Part shown: positions 1 through 11,071 of the stretch, piece after piece | Position numbering within the stretch: the first letter of the stretch is position 1 | Layout of the letters: each line of letters begins with the position of its first letter | From: Rhodamnia argentea | Lineage: Eukaryota > Streptophyta > Magnoliopsida > Myrtales > Myrtaceae | DNA: 64,000 bases | Direction of reading: 5' to 3' | NCBI RefSeq assembly: GCF_020921035.1 | Contig: NC_063152.1 | Location: 34,826,494 to 34,890,493, forward strand | Notes under the pieces: generated by a model | The model's input: the letters and a program-made list of their open reading frames with translations, nothing else | Database searches by the model: none | What the model was told of the DNA's origin: nothing | Made by a program: the position numbers and the translations under genes

Positions 1-73
1 ATCGGGTGGTCTCGATTTATTAATTCTCTAACGTGAGTGAATCACGTGGTCCCAAACTATTCTCATAAAATAT

Positions 74-300
74 GAGGGTCGTATTCAATCAAGTCGTCTG
101 AGGCCAAAGTGAGCCGCATTCGTCCGATTGTCCGAGACCAAGAAAATGCGAGGGTCGTATTCAATCAAGTCGTCTAAGGCCAAAGTGAACAGTATTGGTC
201 CGATTTTCCGAGACCGAGAAAGTATGAAAGTTGTGTTCAATTAAGTCATCCGAGACCAAAGTGAGTCGTGTTCCACTAATTGTCCGATACTTATTCCGGT
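74..300 (+). repeat. Tandem repeat, three copies of about 76 bp
   Basis: Three successive units start near 74, 150 and 226, each opening with a variant of gagggtcgtattcaatcaag and ending in a variant of ccgagaccgagaaa. The third copy is more diverged. Short related pieces (tcgtgttcc, gtccgagacc) continue to about 390. The array lies in the putative Ty3-type element and resembles the short tandem arrays common in untranslated or U3 parts of plant LTR elements. Confidence 0.8.
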
Positions 301-808
301 CGTGTTCCTATGTGTCCGAGACCGAGATTTGTGGGTCGTATTCCTACGTGTCTGAGACCCGGTATATATATATATAGCAGTGTTCCATAAAGGTCCGAGG
401 CTCAATGTTATGAACTTATTTGATGGCGGTGGAGTAACGTGGAATATTTTGGAGTAGCGTGGAATATTTTTGGAGTAATGTGAATATTTATATTATGGCC
501 TGATGCGTTGAACACGGGCCCCCCGAGCACGTAGAATATTTTATTGTCAGACCGAGGCATGGAACGCTGAAGCGGAAGTAACGCAGAATATTTGAGAAGG
601 TGTGAGAATTTTCGGAGAAAGAATGGAATATTCTGGAATTTAATCGTGGAATTTTTGGTAGAAAGGAAAGAGTTGTTGGAAATTGTTGTTCGCCTAGGTT
701 GTGTCTGGAGGCACTAGCGACCTGATCTAGGGTTATAGATTTTTCTACTGAGATTTTATCTCACCCCGTCGTGGGTTCATTGTTTTTTTCAGACCTTCTG
801 CCTTAGCC

Positions 809-1180
809 ATGAGTGTTCCGCCCCCGAAGTTCGGTATTTCTCGGGACATGGATACGCAGGTAACAGAGTATCCTGTCGGGGAGGACCAAGTTTATTATAG
901 GTACGGTATTACGGTTTGGGTAGACACTGGAGAGCTATACCGGAAGCCTCGGACATACATGGCATGGACTTATCGCCACGGGGACCCGACCGTGGGACCA
1001 TTGAGCAGTTTCGATGTTCTCTTTAATGGAGTCGGGAAGTACGATCCCGCAAATGCTGTACCACCAGATGGAGAGGTGGTGAATCTCGATGCTGCACCTG
1101 AAGTTTTGGCGCCCAATCCCGTAACTACGGTACCCGCAGAAGAAGATGGCGAAGTTGTGGAGCCTTCGAATGTCGAGTAG
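809..1180 (+). CDS. Hypothetical 123-residue ORF inside a retroelement fragment
   Basis: The ORF starts MSVPPPKFGISRDMDTQV and ends in an acidic tail rich in E, V and P (PAEEDGEVVEPSNVE). The first 90 residues are mixed and folded-looking, with many aromatic residues (VYYRYGITVWVD, TYMAWTYRHGD). I recognise no domain. It lies about 390 bp before the inferred 3' end of the element, so it could be a C-terminal fragment of a polyprotein, an accessory ORF of the element, or chance. Nothing marks it as a host gene. Confidence 0.3.
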   Translation: MSVPPPKFGISRDMDTQVTEYPVGEDQVYYRYGITVWVDTGELYRKPRTYMAWTYRHGDPTVGPLSSFDVLFNGVGKYDPANAVPPDGEVVNLDAAPEVLAPNPVTTVPAEEDGEVVEPSNVE

Positions 1181-1574
1181 TCTCCAGAGTTGGATGAGAC
1201 CGAGCTGGCAGACCGATATGGGTTTGTGCTGGGTAGCGAGGATGGGGATTAGGGTAGTTGGCCTCGTAGTTTTTGTAGCGTGTTGTATTTTGGTTGTGTA
1301 GCGGGCTTCGACCATATGCCTTTTTGTTATAGGTGGTCACGGGCTTGTACAGTGGCTCCCGAAGCCCTAGGTTTGGCAGTTTGTAACAACTATGTATATA
1401 TGTACATATGTGTGGTTTTACCATCCCAAGTTATCGTAGTGTTATTGGTTTTTATTGAACGGAGATTGTTGTTGCTTCCGCGAAATTTTATTTTGTTGGC
1501 CCTTGATCCTGGAGAACTGCATACGGTCGTGGCTAGGTGGGATGTCGACGGCTCGTAGGGTTCGGGTTGTGACA

Positions 1575-4306
1575 CTATTCATCATGTAAGATGCGGTTGC
1601 AACAGCTTTAGCCTAGAAGTATGCATGAACTCCACTTTCAATCATCATGGTTCTAGCCATCTCTTGCAAAGATCGATTTCTTCTTTCTGCAATCCCAATC
1701 TGTTGAGGAGTATAGGGAGTAGAGAAGTTGTGCTCAATTCCATTTTCGTCACAAAGATTGCAAGCTTTGGTTTTGGAATTCTCGTCCATGATATGTTTTG
1801 ATTGCTACGATCCTATATCCTTTTTCATTCTGCACTCTTCTATCAAGTTTCTCAAAGGAATGAAAGGCTTCGTGCTTGTGAGATAGAAATATAACCCAAG
1901 AGAAACGAGGAAAATCTTCAATAATCGCCGGATAGTATTTACTTCCTTCTAGACATGCAATACGCTTAGGACCAAACAAATCCATGTGCAATAGTTGCAG
2001 AGGCCTACTAGTGGAAATATTATTGATAGACTTGAAAGAAGATCCGACCTGTTTGCCCAACGAACTTGTGTTGCAAGAGTCACATTTACCATAGTTGATT
2101 TTTGGTAGACCACACACTAGATCTTTTGATTCTATCTTGGAGATGTACTTTACATTTATGTGGTCTAGCTTCTTATGCCATAGATCACACTCTTCCTTGA
2201 CGGACATTAGGCATTGTATTTCATCAAGTTCAACATTGAGCAAATATATGTTACCATGCCTTTTACCTATAAAAGATTAGATCAGGTCATGGTTGGTTCT
2301 AGTGCATATGTTTTATTCGAAGCCGATCTTGTATCGCTTGTCGCACAGTTGGGTTAAACCGAGGAGATTATATCCAAGCCCTTGGACTAGTGAAACATCT
2401 TTAATAATCAAGTTTCCTAGTTTTACATTTCCTAAGCCAATGATATTTCCTTTTCCTTTTCCTCAGAAGGTGACATTTCCACCATCGACGGGTTTGAGAT
2501 TAATGAACATGTTTCTTTCTCCTGTCATGTGGCGTAAACATCTACTGTCCAAGTATCACTTGTTCGCCTTCAGTATCATTAGCAATCAAGGAAATATTCA
2601 TGTTTTCTTTGGTACCCACACAAACTTGGGTCCTTTTGTGTTAGTCTTTGATCTCGCATCATATCTCCAGTAGATCTTTTTGGGCTTCATTTGCTCCACT
2701 AGACATGTTTGCTTATTGTGGCCATATTCATTGCAAATAGAGCAATTGAATTGCTCGCCAATAGATCTAATGAATTGACGTGTAAAGTGATTTTTATAAT
2801 ATTGAAGAGGCGGTATCCGTTTCAATCTTGTTTTGGCATTTGGAAAAGGATTCTTGTCTTCATGTTTCTTTTCACATCCAAGTTCGGACTTGTCGTAAAG
2901 AGGAACTTGAATGGAAGGAATGTGCTGCAAAGTTTTTGAACTAAAGGAAAAATTCATGCTGATTTTTGAAATGTCTTCCTTTAAAGATTTGCTTTCTTCC
3001 TGTAGAGAGTCACGTTCACTTTGAGAGTCAAGCGTATCTTTTGCAGGTTTCTCGAGCTCATCTTTCTAAGAAGGATTTTGTTCAGTGAGTTTTGAATCTT
3101 CCTTTTTTAGTTTTGAAATTCTTTTTGAGGCCTTTTTATGCTCTAAAAATATTTCTTTTAAAAACTCTTCAATTTCTTGTTATGAAAGTTCAGAATCATT
3201 TACCTTATCTTCATCTTCTTTTTCGGATTCAGCTATAAGGCGGAGATTTGCTTCATTGCCATCGCTTGACTCGCTTTCAGCGTCACTCTATGTTCCGCCT
3301 TAAGTGTTCGTTTCCTCTTTTTGAATCTTCCTCCTCTTTTCTTCAGGAGTGGACATTCCGGCTTTACATGTCTTGGTTTCCTACACTCAAAACAGATGAT
3401 GTATTTACCTTTCCTTTCTTCTTTTCCTTTGAAAGGTTTCATTTCTTATGAGAATCTTTGATTCTTTTTGCTTATGAAGTTTCCGCCTTTCTTCATGAGA
3501 GTCTTGAATCTCTTAGTAAATAGGGCCATCTCGATGTCGTCGTCATCTTCTTTAGCGGACGTTTCACCTCCTGCATTTTCATTGTTAGCATTAAGCATAA
3601 TTACCTTCTTACCTTTGCCAAGATTTTGCTTGTTCACGCCTTCACCTTCGTATGACATTAGAGTGCCTATGAGTTCGTCCATGGTGATGAGTTGGATTCT
3701 CATAGTTTCTCGGACTGATGTTTTCACGGTCATCCACGCGTCGGGAAGAGCTCCGAGTAGTTTGTTCACTTTTTTGGATTATGTTAAGATCTTTCCTTGA
3801 CTGGCTAAACCATTCACTATCTCTGTGAATCTTGTGGACATTTCTCGTACAGTCTCATCGGGGCTCATCATGGACATTTGGTACTTTTCGAGCAGGATGT
3901 TCATCTTGGTTTCCCCTACTCTATCTGTATCTTCATAAACTAGCTAAAGACGATCCCATATTTCCTTAATTGACGTACAAGAAGAAATTCGATTAAATTC
4001 ATATGGAGATAAAACACAACAGAGAAGGTGTCTAGCTTTGGAATTGAGAGCGGCTCTTTTTTGAATTAGTTCGAGGCGAGCAGCAGCCACTTCAGCTATT
4101 TGTGCAGCTGTCTAATGCTCTCCAAGAGCCCAAGTAGCAGGAGTAGCTGGAACTTCTACACCATTTTGGATTACATCCCACATGTCTTGATCACAAGCAT
4201 CAAAATAGGCAAACATTTTGTTCTTCCGGGAGTTGCTTCCGTCGAAGTATGGAGGCTTATTAGGTGCTACGGCTTCATTGCTCATAAAACCACCAAAGGT
4301 AGCCAT
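1575..4306 (-). pseudogene. Degenerate Copia gag-integrase, reverse strand
   Basis: Read on the minus strand from 4306: a gag N-terminus (MATFGGFMSNEAVAPNKPPY, then YFDGSN), a gag core (3769-3446, NKLLGALPDAWMTVKTSV), a zinc knuckle CX2CX4HX4C at 3442-3233 (CFECRKPRHVKPEC, where the usual Gly before His is Arg), a second Cys/His-like stretch (CSICNEYGHNKQTC, 2957-2598), then GAG-pre-integrase (LWHKKLDHI) and integrase core (2243-1749). The integrase reading continues to PQQIGIAERRNR and then stops at 1574, where another element is inserted. The minus-strand reading frame changes several times and contains stops. Reverse transcriptase and RNase H are not in the window; they should lie beyond the left edge. 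Confidence 0.85.
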
Positions 4307-4358
4307 AGTAAGGATCTTTATGCTATGAAGAAATACACTTCAAATAATAAGCAATAGA

Positions 4359-4370
4359 GCTTTGATATCA
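4359..4370 (-). other. Primer-binding site of the reverse Copia remnant
   Basis: The sequence gctttgatatca is the complement of a plant initiator-tRNA-Met primer site (TGGTATCAGAGC on the minus strand) with two C-to-T-type changes. It lies 2 bp from the inferred LTR edge at 4373 and about 50 bp upstream of the gag start, as expected. Confidence 0.65.
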
Positions 4371-4372
4371 AT

Positions 4373-5230
4373 TGTTAGGATTGACAATATAACCTCGAGG
4401 GGGATGAATAGGTTATTTCGAAACTTTTTCAGATTTTGCGGAAAACCAAAGGTGATATTAAAAAGATCAGCTGAGCAAATGTTTTGGTGAACAATATCGG
4501 GGTGTTTGCAAGTAGAGATATAAGCTGAAAAAGATTAACACACCAAATATATAGTGGTTCGGCTTACACCAAGCCTACGTCCACTCCACATAACTAACAG
4601 CTACAACACGGGGCTGGAATGCACCGGTAAAGCGCCTCACAAGTTACAAATGGTATGTGCCGATCTTTCCGATAGATCACACTATCTCGATCTGGCCACA
4701 CTACTCGGGGTTATACACTTGACTATTGCATGATTACAATGCAACAACAGAGCACACACGATCTTTTACCCTTGTGCTTTTCAACTAGAACAACCGTCTA
4801 GAGCAATAGTATGATATTCAATCAATTCGGGTTCCCCTCACCTGCTCTTTGGCCTACGCGACTCCCTCTTTATATAAGTCTCAGCAAACTAGCCGTTGGA
4901 GCACTTCCGGAGGAACAAAAGAGTCATTGGAATCTGATGGTACAGTTTGTTATTGCGTTGGAACCGCTTTATCTCCGTCAAACAAAACTTTCCTAAAACA
5001 GGTGCTAATGCGCTGTTCCATCGTTGACAGTTTTAGCTTTTCTACGATACAAGAGAGAACTGTTCCCAAGAAGCCAGAATTCTTCCCATTGGTCATTTCC
5101 AACTTGTGCGAGTGACTTCAGCAAATCTTTTCAAAACATTGGCATGTACACTTTATACTCCTCATTTCTCTTGATCTTTAAAGCTCCGATATCACATATC
5201 CCGTGACCAGATCTTTTGAGAACGCCAACA
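4373..5230 (-). repeat. Probable 5' LTR of the reverse Copia remnant
   Basis: The LTR edge next to the primer site starts tgttaggattgac. The following tract (tataacctcgagggggatg) and the later tgtgccgatcttt and tacgtccactcc stretches are of the type seen in long plant Copia LTRs. The outer edge is taken at 5230, after cgccaaca, because a CA end is expected. The matching LTR is outside the window, so this edge is tentative. Confidence 0.45.
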
Positions 5231-5699
5231 AATGTTTTCACCAAAGTGCTTTAGCCTTTACGCGAATTTTACCCGATGGTCATCTCGTGATCCTTTGCCA
5301 TATGCAACAAACTTTTGCACACAAATAGCAAATAAAATACTAAAGTATAGTTTAGAAATCATCAAAATGTTTTATGAGATGTTTCTCCAACAAATAAAAG
5401 TCGCAAAAATGGTCCCTTTCACAACTAATGTAAAATATTTTGATGGGGACTTTTGGTAGTAAGATTTTTGGGTATGGTTCAAGGGAGTTGTTAGTTTATT
5501 GGATTGGCTGAGCTCTAAGTTGTACATATTCTTTTTTATGGACGATATATACTCTGATGTTGTAACCAACCTACTTATCTATCATATATATATAGTTGGA
5601 GAGATATATTTTGATTACAGATTTTTTGGTTGTGTTTGAGGATGCGTCCTTCGTGAAGAAGGACGACTGTGTCATCCCCTACTCTTGTTTGTATTTAGG

Positions 5700-6130
5700 T
5701 GTGGCTCTTTCACTTGAAACAGACTATCTGAAACTAACAGCCGGCCAATAGCCATTCAGGAAAACGTTGCTCTCATTGACATTAATATGAAAATATGTTC
5801 AGCACTTGCAGCGAACTTGCCTGGTAAACAAGCAGTTCGATTAGAACCATATGAGTAAGTTTCCAAGAAGCTTCCGAGATATAAAACAAGGGGGTATTAG
5901 AAATTAATTAACTTCCGAGTCATTTCCTTCGAAAAGTTAAAGCGTGCTATCATACTAAAAGATATCAATAATGTTCATTTTCAACTTAGTCAAGACAAAG
6001 AGAAAATTGAAAGGTTTTTAATTTGTTAAGTGGGCATCATGAGCAAACAGCCAGAAACTGCTGGAATGGCCAGAGATCAGAAGCTTGACCATTTCCATAC
6101 CAAACCCCCCAGCCGTTATGGAAGCGCTAT
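5700..6130 (+). repeat. Block duplicated with the 3' flank of NLR2
   Basis: Landmarks such as agccggccaatagcc, gaaaatatgttcagcac, gaacttgcctggtaaa and tataaaacaaggggg recur in the same order at 25590-26090 (agccggccgatagcc, and so on). The copy here lacks the 328-bp solo LTR found at 25638-25965, so it preserves the empty site. The arrangement implies that this was once the 3' flank of another NLR copy, or that the duplicated unit included flanking DNA. Confidence 0.75.
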
Positions 6131-6240
6131 GTTAGTGGAGCAAACTGGAAGTTCCGACTACGTATTCCTGAATTTGCGCTAAATCTGTCCAAGAGCATTT
6201 AGTTTAGTACTTTCCATTTCTGATTTGTTGTTGTACCCTT

Positions 6241-6443
6241 CAGACTTGGTCTAGTTGTCTCGACTGTACAAGGGCAAGAGCTTTCTTGGAGACTAAAGCC
6301 AAAGAATTTATTAGGAAGATTGATAGACACGACGAAATTAGTAATATTATCCGTGAACGTATTGAGCAATATAATAGAGAAGTAAGGATCATAAATGCCG
6401 GTACTGCAAGCAGAGAATTCAATGACTATTCAATCTCATGAAA
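6241..6443 (+). other. Open frame of unknown origin
   Basis: One frame stays open for about 66 codons and ends at a TGA near 6441-6443. The peptide is highly charged and helix-prone (for example KAKEFIRKIDRHDEISNIIR). There is no start codon and I recognise no family. It may be a relic exon or chance. Confidence 0.2.
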
Positions 6444-7748
6444 CACAGTCGATTTGAATTTTAATAGCTTATTCAATGACTATCCAATCTCATAAAACAC
6501 AAAAAGTTAAAAAGAGAAACTATGAGATTTCAAGTGTATGACCTCAATTACTTATTTAGAACCATTTTCGATGAATTTATTCCTAGGAAGAAACGGTCGA
6601 TTTGAATTTTCAATGATGTCATCAAGTATAAACGTTGGGTTTCCTCTCAATCAACTAAAAAGATGTGACCAATCGATACTGATTGTCTCGGCCAAAAAAA
6701 AAAAAAGTTCGTCTTGTTCCCGCTAAATGCTGATGGCAGTGGAAACTGTCGAACGAAAGAAATTGTGCGAAGACTTGTAGGTAAAACTGGTATATCCCGA
6801 ATATCCCGAAATGTGAAGGCGTACAGTGGTTGAAGAACTGGCTTGTTGCCGAGACGGGACAGATTGGTAGAGAGGGGCAGGTTACAAAAGCTTGGAAGTT
6901 GTTTGGTCCCCAGATTGTGCTGATCGGGGGAGGATCGTTCAGCTTGAGGTCCTGAGATGGTGATAGTTGTGAAGTCTATGTTGGGAAATTTACGAATGGG
7001 ATGAACAATTGAATCAAAATCTTAGACGTGATAGCACTCTCTTTAAAGAATTATTTGTTCTACAACGTTGCTAATGGTTATGGACAAAGATCTTCTATGA
7101 TACAACAGAGTCTCAAGTGAGAATATTAAATAGCAATTCTAATATTTCTCCAAGAACTCTCTAGAAAAAAATCGAAAAAGAAGGCTATATCTATTTTGAA
7201 AAGAAACGAACGTTTGTCAAATTGAAGAATTGAAGTTTTGAATATGAACAACAACATAATGAGAAAAGAGCACACCTTTTTGCGTCCGAAAATATAGTTA
7301 ATTCTCATACAATTCTTTGTGTTTGAAACAGTTTATTCAGACACACCTTTTTATTGTCCGAAAAACAGTTTATTTAAACACAAGTATGCATTGTCCGAAA
7401 ACTGTTATGTCTGAAAGATTACAACTTTTTGAAGGTCATAAGAAATTAATATAAAATTCAAAATTAAAAAAGAAATAAAAAATTAACTTCAATTCCTACG
7501 TGAACATTGCACTTGTTAATTATTATTATAATTTAAAAAAAATAATTGCTACGTAAATGTGCTAAATGCGTATAATAATTGTACACCCACACATGGACAT
7601 ACTGGGGTTTAGTCTACTTGCCCATTTTGTTATTTAAAAAATTATAATAGCCTTCTAATTAATAAAGTGACTTATATTTTCTCATCTCTCTTATGTGGGA
7701 CAGAAGGAAATGTACTTTTGTTTGTTTTAAAAACAAACTTCAACAGTC

Positions 7749-7754
7749 TTGACC
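7749..7754 (+). promoter_or_regulatory. W-box (TTGACC) upstream of NLR1
   Basis: TTGACC, the core bound by WRKY factors, lies 275 bp upstream of the NLR1 ATG. A hexamer can occur by chance. It is listed because W-boxes also precede NLR2 and WRKY control of NLR genes is established. Confidence 0.3.
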
Positions 7755-8028
7755 AGCAATTTTTAACATCTGATCTGATCTTAAATTGTTTCATCAGCTC
7801 ACACCTAATTTCATTCCAAACATTTAGGTAGAAATGCAAGCTCGAGAAAGCCTATGGTGCACCGTCAGTATGCCTACCTCAAAATAGATTCAATTCAATA
7901 AACTTTACTGTAGTTGGTAAAAAGACTGATAAGATACAATTTGCTCGGGACATCATCCGTTTCACCATTTCCACACTGAAACTGCCAGCGTTATTAGTCC
8001 ACAACTTCTGCACATGCATAATTAGAGC

Positions 8029-10887
8029 ATGGCAGAAGCTGCCGTAAACTTCCTCATTGTGAAGCTCACAAATTTTCTGGACAATGAAGTGCAGTACTTC
8101 AGAGATGCTGAGGAAGAAGTCAGCTCAGTGAGAGGACAGCTGGAATGCCTAAGGGCATGCCTGAGGGTTGCGGATTCCCTGGAAGAGAGCGATGAGGAAG
8201 TCAAGGCATGGGTACAGCAGGTAAGAGAGATTGCATATGTCACTGAAGACGCTCTCGACGAGTTCAAACTTCTCTTGCCGCATGATCATGGGGTTGGGTT
8301 TGCTGGTCTCTTCTGTAGGATATCTTGCTGTGTGAAGAACATGAAGGCTCGATATCGAATCATTTCGCAGATACAGAACATCAACTCCAGAATCAAAAGC
8401 TTTTGTGATGGACACCAGAGGCTACGCCACGAGTTTAGTAAACCTGAACATGGCCCAGGCTCTGCTTACTCCGACAACACATGGCATGAACACCAAGGTA
8501 ACCCCTTTTTTTCAGACAAAAATGAGCTTGTGGGCATTGAAGAACCAAAGAAGCGGCTGGTTTCATGGTTGGTTGAGGGCACTTGTAGGCCGCAAGTTAT
8601 CTCGGTCGTGGGGATGGGAGGATTGGGCAAAACCACGATGGTAAATGAAGTTTATGAAGATCCAGAGGTCAAGAAACATTTCATGGTACGTGCTTGGATC
8701 ACGTTCTCTGGCTCTCCAACTATAGAAGAGCTCCTTCAGAGCATGCGTCAGCAAATTATGAGAGCGGTCGAGCAACCGATTCCTTGTGGTGTGGACACCA
8801 TGAATATCTACTGGCTGAAGATGTTAATCAAGGACTTGCTACAGGGGGTGAGGTATCTGGTTGTTCTAGATGACACACTGAGTATGGACGAATTGGATGC
8901 CATCAAACATGCACTGCCTAACAACATGTGCGGCAGCCGAACAATCATCACAACCAGGACTGATGATCTAGCATACACCTCCTGCCGAGAATTCGAGGGG
9001 AAAGTCTATAAGATGGAGCCTCTGCCGGTAGAACAGTCATGGAAACTTTTCTGCACCAAGACGTTTCAGGGGAGTTCATGCCCTTCCCATCTGAAGAAGA
9101 CCTGTGAGTTTATTTTAAGAAAGTGTGAAGGACTGCCGCTTGCTATAGTGGCTATGAGTGGTGTTTTGGCTACAAAAGACAAGCGCAGAATAGATGAATG
9201 GGAATTGGTTCGTCGCAGTCTTGGTGCACAGATTGACTGCAACGACAAACTCAAAAACTTGAAGAGAGTTCTTTCGCTCAGCTTTACTGATCTGCCGTAC
9301 TACCTGAAATCCTGCTTCTTGCACTTAAGTTTATTTCCCAAGGGTTGCCCCATTAAGCATCAGAGACTGATTCGTTTATGGGTCGCAGAAGGATTTGTTG
9401 AAAAGAAAGAAGGAAAGACCCTCGAAGAAGTTGCTAAGGACTACTTTATGGAGCTGTTGAACAGAAGCCTGATACAGGTGGCCAATAGACGAAGTGATGG
9501 AATGGTCGATTATTGCCGCATCCATGATTTTCTGTGGGACATTGTCACTTCAAAGTCAACCAATCAGGGGTTCGCAGAAATAGCCAAAGAAGAAAATCAT
9601 GAACGGCCAGACAAAGTCCGTCGCCTGTCATTACAGAAAACCCTGCAAGCTCTGCAACAGAACCGGTCCTTGTCTCAACTTCGCTCTTTATATATGTTTG
9701 GTATGGAGAGATCATTTATGAATAAAGTTCTCGCTAGTGATATGAAACTGCTCAACGTTTTGGATATGCTAGCAGCTCCTTTAAAAAGGTTCCCTGCTCA
9801 AGTTGCTGATTGGTGTTATCTGAGATATCTAAGTTTCAGGTACACTGAGGTAAGTACAGTTCCAAGTTCTATCGGGAAGCTTCAAAACTTAGAGACTCTA
9901 GACCTTAAACACACAAATGTCACCGAATCGCCTGTTGAGATCTTGAAACTTCGACGCCTTTGTCATCTCCTTGTTTATCGCTATAAGAATATATCCTACT
10001 CACACTTCAAATTTGGCTTTAAGGCCCTTAGAGGAATGGGGGCTTTGCAATCCCTTCAAAAGCTCTGCTTTATAGAGGCAGATGACGAGAGTAGCAGCAG
10101 TGTCATGAGAGAGCTTGGAATGTTGACACAACTGGACAGGTTGGCCATTCTGAAAGTTAAAAAAGAAGACGGAAGGGATTTGTGTTTGTCAATCTCCAAA
10201 CTAACCAGGCTTCGAGCAATATCCCTAGCTTCTGTTGATGATGATGAGATTATTGATCTGCAGCACCTGTCTAGTCCACCTCCATTCCTCGAGAGAATCT
10301 ACTTGAGAGGACGCTTGGGAGCTTTACCACACTGGCTACCCTCTCTTACTAGCCTGACGAAACTGTTCCTGAGGTTCTCTCGCTTGAAGGATGACCCTCT
10401 TGTGTCTCTCCAGAATCTGCCCAATCTTGTGCATCTTGCTTTGCGTCAGGTTTACGAAGGAAGCTCATTGTGCATTAAAGCAAAAGCCTTTAAGAAGCTA
10501 AGGATTCTGAGTCTTGATCTTTTCGACGAACTCAGGTACATAGAAGTGGAGAAGGGAGCGATGCCTTTTCTTGAGAGGCTCATGATTAAGCGTTGCAAGT
10601 TACTAAAGAAGCTTCCATCAGGTATTGAACACCTGAGAAAGCTGAAAGTGCTGGAGTTTTTCGATATGCCAGATGAGCTCGTCAAGAAGCTTTCGCAAGG
10701 TGGACAAGATGATGACTTCCATAAAGCTGCACATGTTTCGGAAATATATTGTGGCTACTGGAGAGATGAGGGTTGGCACATCCAGTTAATCCAGAGATCA
10801 GTGCAGAGAGATGGTGCTACTGCCCAAGGCACAAGCATGGGGAGCAATGAGTTCCCACCATGTGAAAGTGAATGTACTCGTCCGTAA
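8029..10887 (+). CDS. NLR1: CC-NB-ARC-LRR disease resistance protein, RPM1-like
   Basis: Single-exon 952-residue protein. It should act as an intracellular immune receptor that recognises pathogen effectors or modified host proteins, cycles between ADP and ATP forms and triggers the hypersensitive response. Visible parts: Rx-type coiled coil (1-130) with an EDVID-like TEDALDEF (73-79); P-loop GMGGLGKTT (195-203); kinase-2 VVLDD (278-282); RNBS-B GSRTIITTR (302-310); GLPLAI (368-373); RNBS-D CFLHLSLFP (429-437); MHD position occupied by IHD (498-500); about 12 irregular LRRs (540-900). The N-terminus MAEAAVNFLIVKLTNFL resembles the MADA helix. Kinase-2 reads LDDTL, without the usual tryptophan that NLR2 keeps. 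The start is the first ATG and aligns with NLR2. The 3' UTR is homologous to that of NLR2. No frame damage is seen; expression is unknown. Confidence 0.95.
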   Translation: MAEAAVNFLIVKLTNFLDNEVQYFRDAEEEVSSVRGQLECLRACLRVADSLEESDEEVKAWVQQVREIAYVTEDALDEFKLLLPHDHGVGFAGLFCRISCCVKNMKARYRIISQIQNINSRIKSFCDGHQRLRHEFSKPEHGPGSAYSDNTWHEHQGNPFFSDKNELVGIEEPKKRLVSWLVEGTCRPQVISVVGMGGLGKTTMVNEVYEDPEVKKHFMVRAWITFSGSPTIEELLQSMRQQIMRAVEQPIPCGVDTMNIYWLKMLIKDLLQGVRYLVVLDDTLSMDELDAIKHALPNNMCGSRTIITTRTDDLAYTSCREFEGKVYKMEPLPVEQSWKLFCTKTFQGSSCPSHLKKTCEFILRKCEGLPLAIVAMSGVLATKDKRRIDEWELVRRSLGAQIDCNDKLKNLKRVLSLSFTDLPYYLKSCFLHLSLFPKGCPIKHQRLIRLWVAEGFVEKKEGKTLEEVAKDYFMELLNRSLIQVANRRSDGMVDYCRIHDFLWDIVTSKSTNQGFAEIAKEENHERPDKVRRLSLQKTLQALQQNRSLSQLRSLYMFGMERSFMNKVLASDMKLLNVLDMLAAPLKRFPAQVADWCYLRYLSFRYTEVSTVPSSIGKLQNLETLDLKHTNVTESPVEILKLRRLCHLLVYRYKNISYSHFKFGFKALRGMGALQSLQKLCFIEADDESSSSVMRELGMLTQLDRLAILKVKKEDGRDLCLSISKLTRLRAISLASVDDDEIIDLQHLSSPPPFLERIYLRGRLGALPHWLPSLTSLTKLFLRFSRLKDDPLVSLQNLPNLVHLALRQVYEGSSLCIKAKAFKKLRILSLDLFDELRYIEVEKGAMPFLERLMIKRCKLLKKLPSGIEHLRKLKVLEFFDMPDELVKKLSQGGQDDDFHKAAHVSEIYCGYWRDEGWHIQLIQRSVQRDGATAQGTSMGSNEFPPCESECTRP

Positions 10888-11065
10888 GTAGATAACTGTG
10901 ACTCTGCCAAATGTTTGTGACTTGTGACTAGTAAATGTTAATGGTACCTGTGAATGCGACTGTCTGTCTATGACATCTAGGAGCTGTCAAAAGACTTCGT
11001 TAGTAATGTTTGGAGTTGATTGTTAGAAGGCAATCAGGGTTTGAATTGTCTCTCAATGCTCTATA

Positions 11066-11071
11066 AATAAA
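11066..11071 (+). terminator. Putative poly(A) signal of NLR1
   Basis: AATAAA lies 180 bp after the stop, in a tract (tctcaatgctctataaataa) that is almost identical downstream of NLR2 at 25223-25244. Conservation between the two 3' flanks supports a role. Confidence 0.5.

Larger units (their letters stand above)
1..1574 (+). mobile_element. 3' end of a Ty3-type retroelement or long LTR, truncated by the window edge
   Basis: The block ends at 1574 in a terminus of the form ggttgtgaca, typical of plant Ty3-type LTR 3' ends. Directly after it (1575 on) a reverse-strand Copia integrase reading frame begins abruptly, so this block is an insertion into that element. A likely 5-bp target duplication is ctatt at 1575-1579, but the partner copy lies outside the window. 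It contains a 76-bp tandem repeat (74-300) and a 123-codon ORF (809-1180). No reverse transcriptase is seen here. The Ty3 assignment rests only on the terminus style and is inference. Confidence 0.5.
5231..8028. other. Intergenic region upstream of NLR1
   Basis: No intact gene is seen. A short stretch at about 5636-5685 resembles the end of the Ty3-type LTR at 32550-32600 (both carry gcgtcctt and aagaaggacg, then tgtcat). About 5700-6130 is homologous to DNA 3' of NLR2. The part from 7130 to 7700 is very AT-rich. A 66-codon open frame without an ATG lies at 6241-6443. Confidence 0.6.

Noticed and set aside
6740..6990. Minus-strand stretch that could pass for decayed leucine-rich repeats
   Set aside because: No frame holds for more than a few repeats and no NLR motif can be aligned. 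Evidence is too weak to list as a gene relic.
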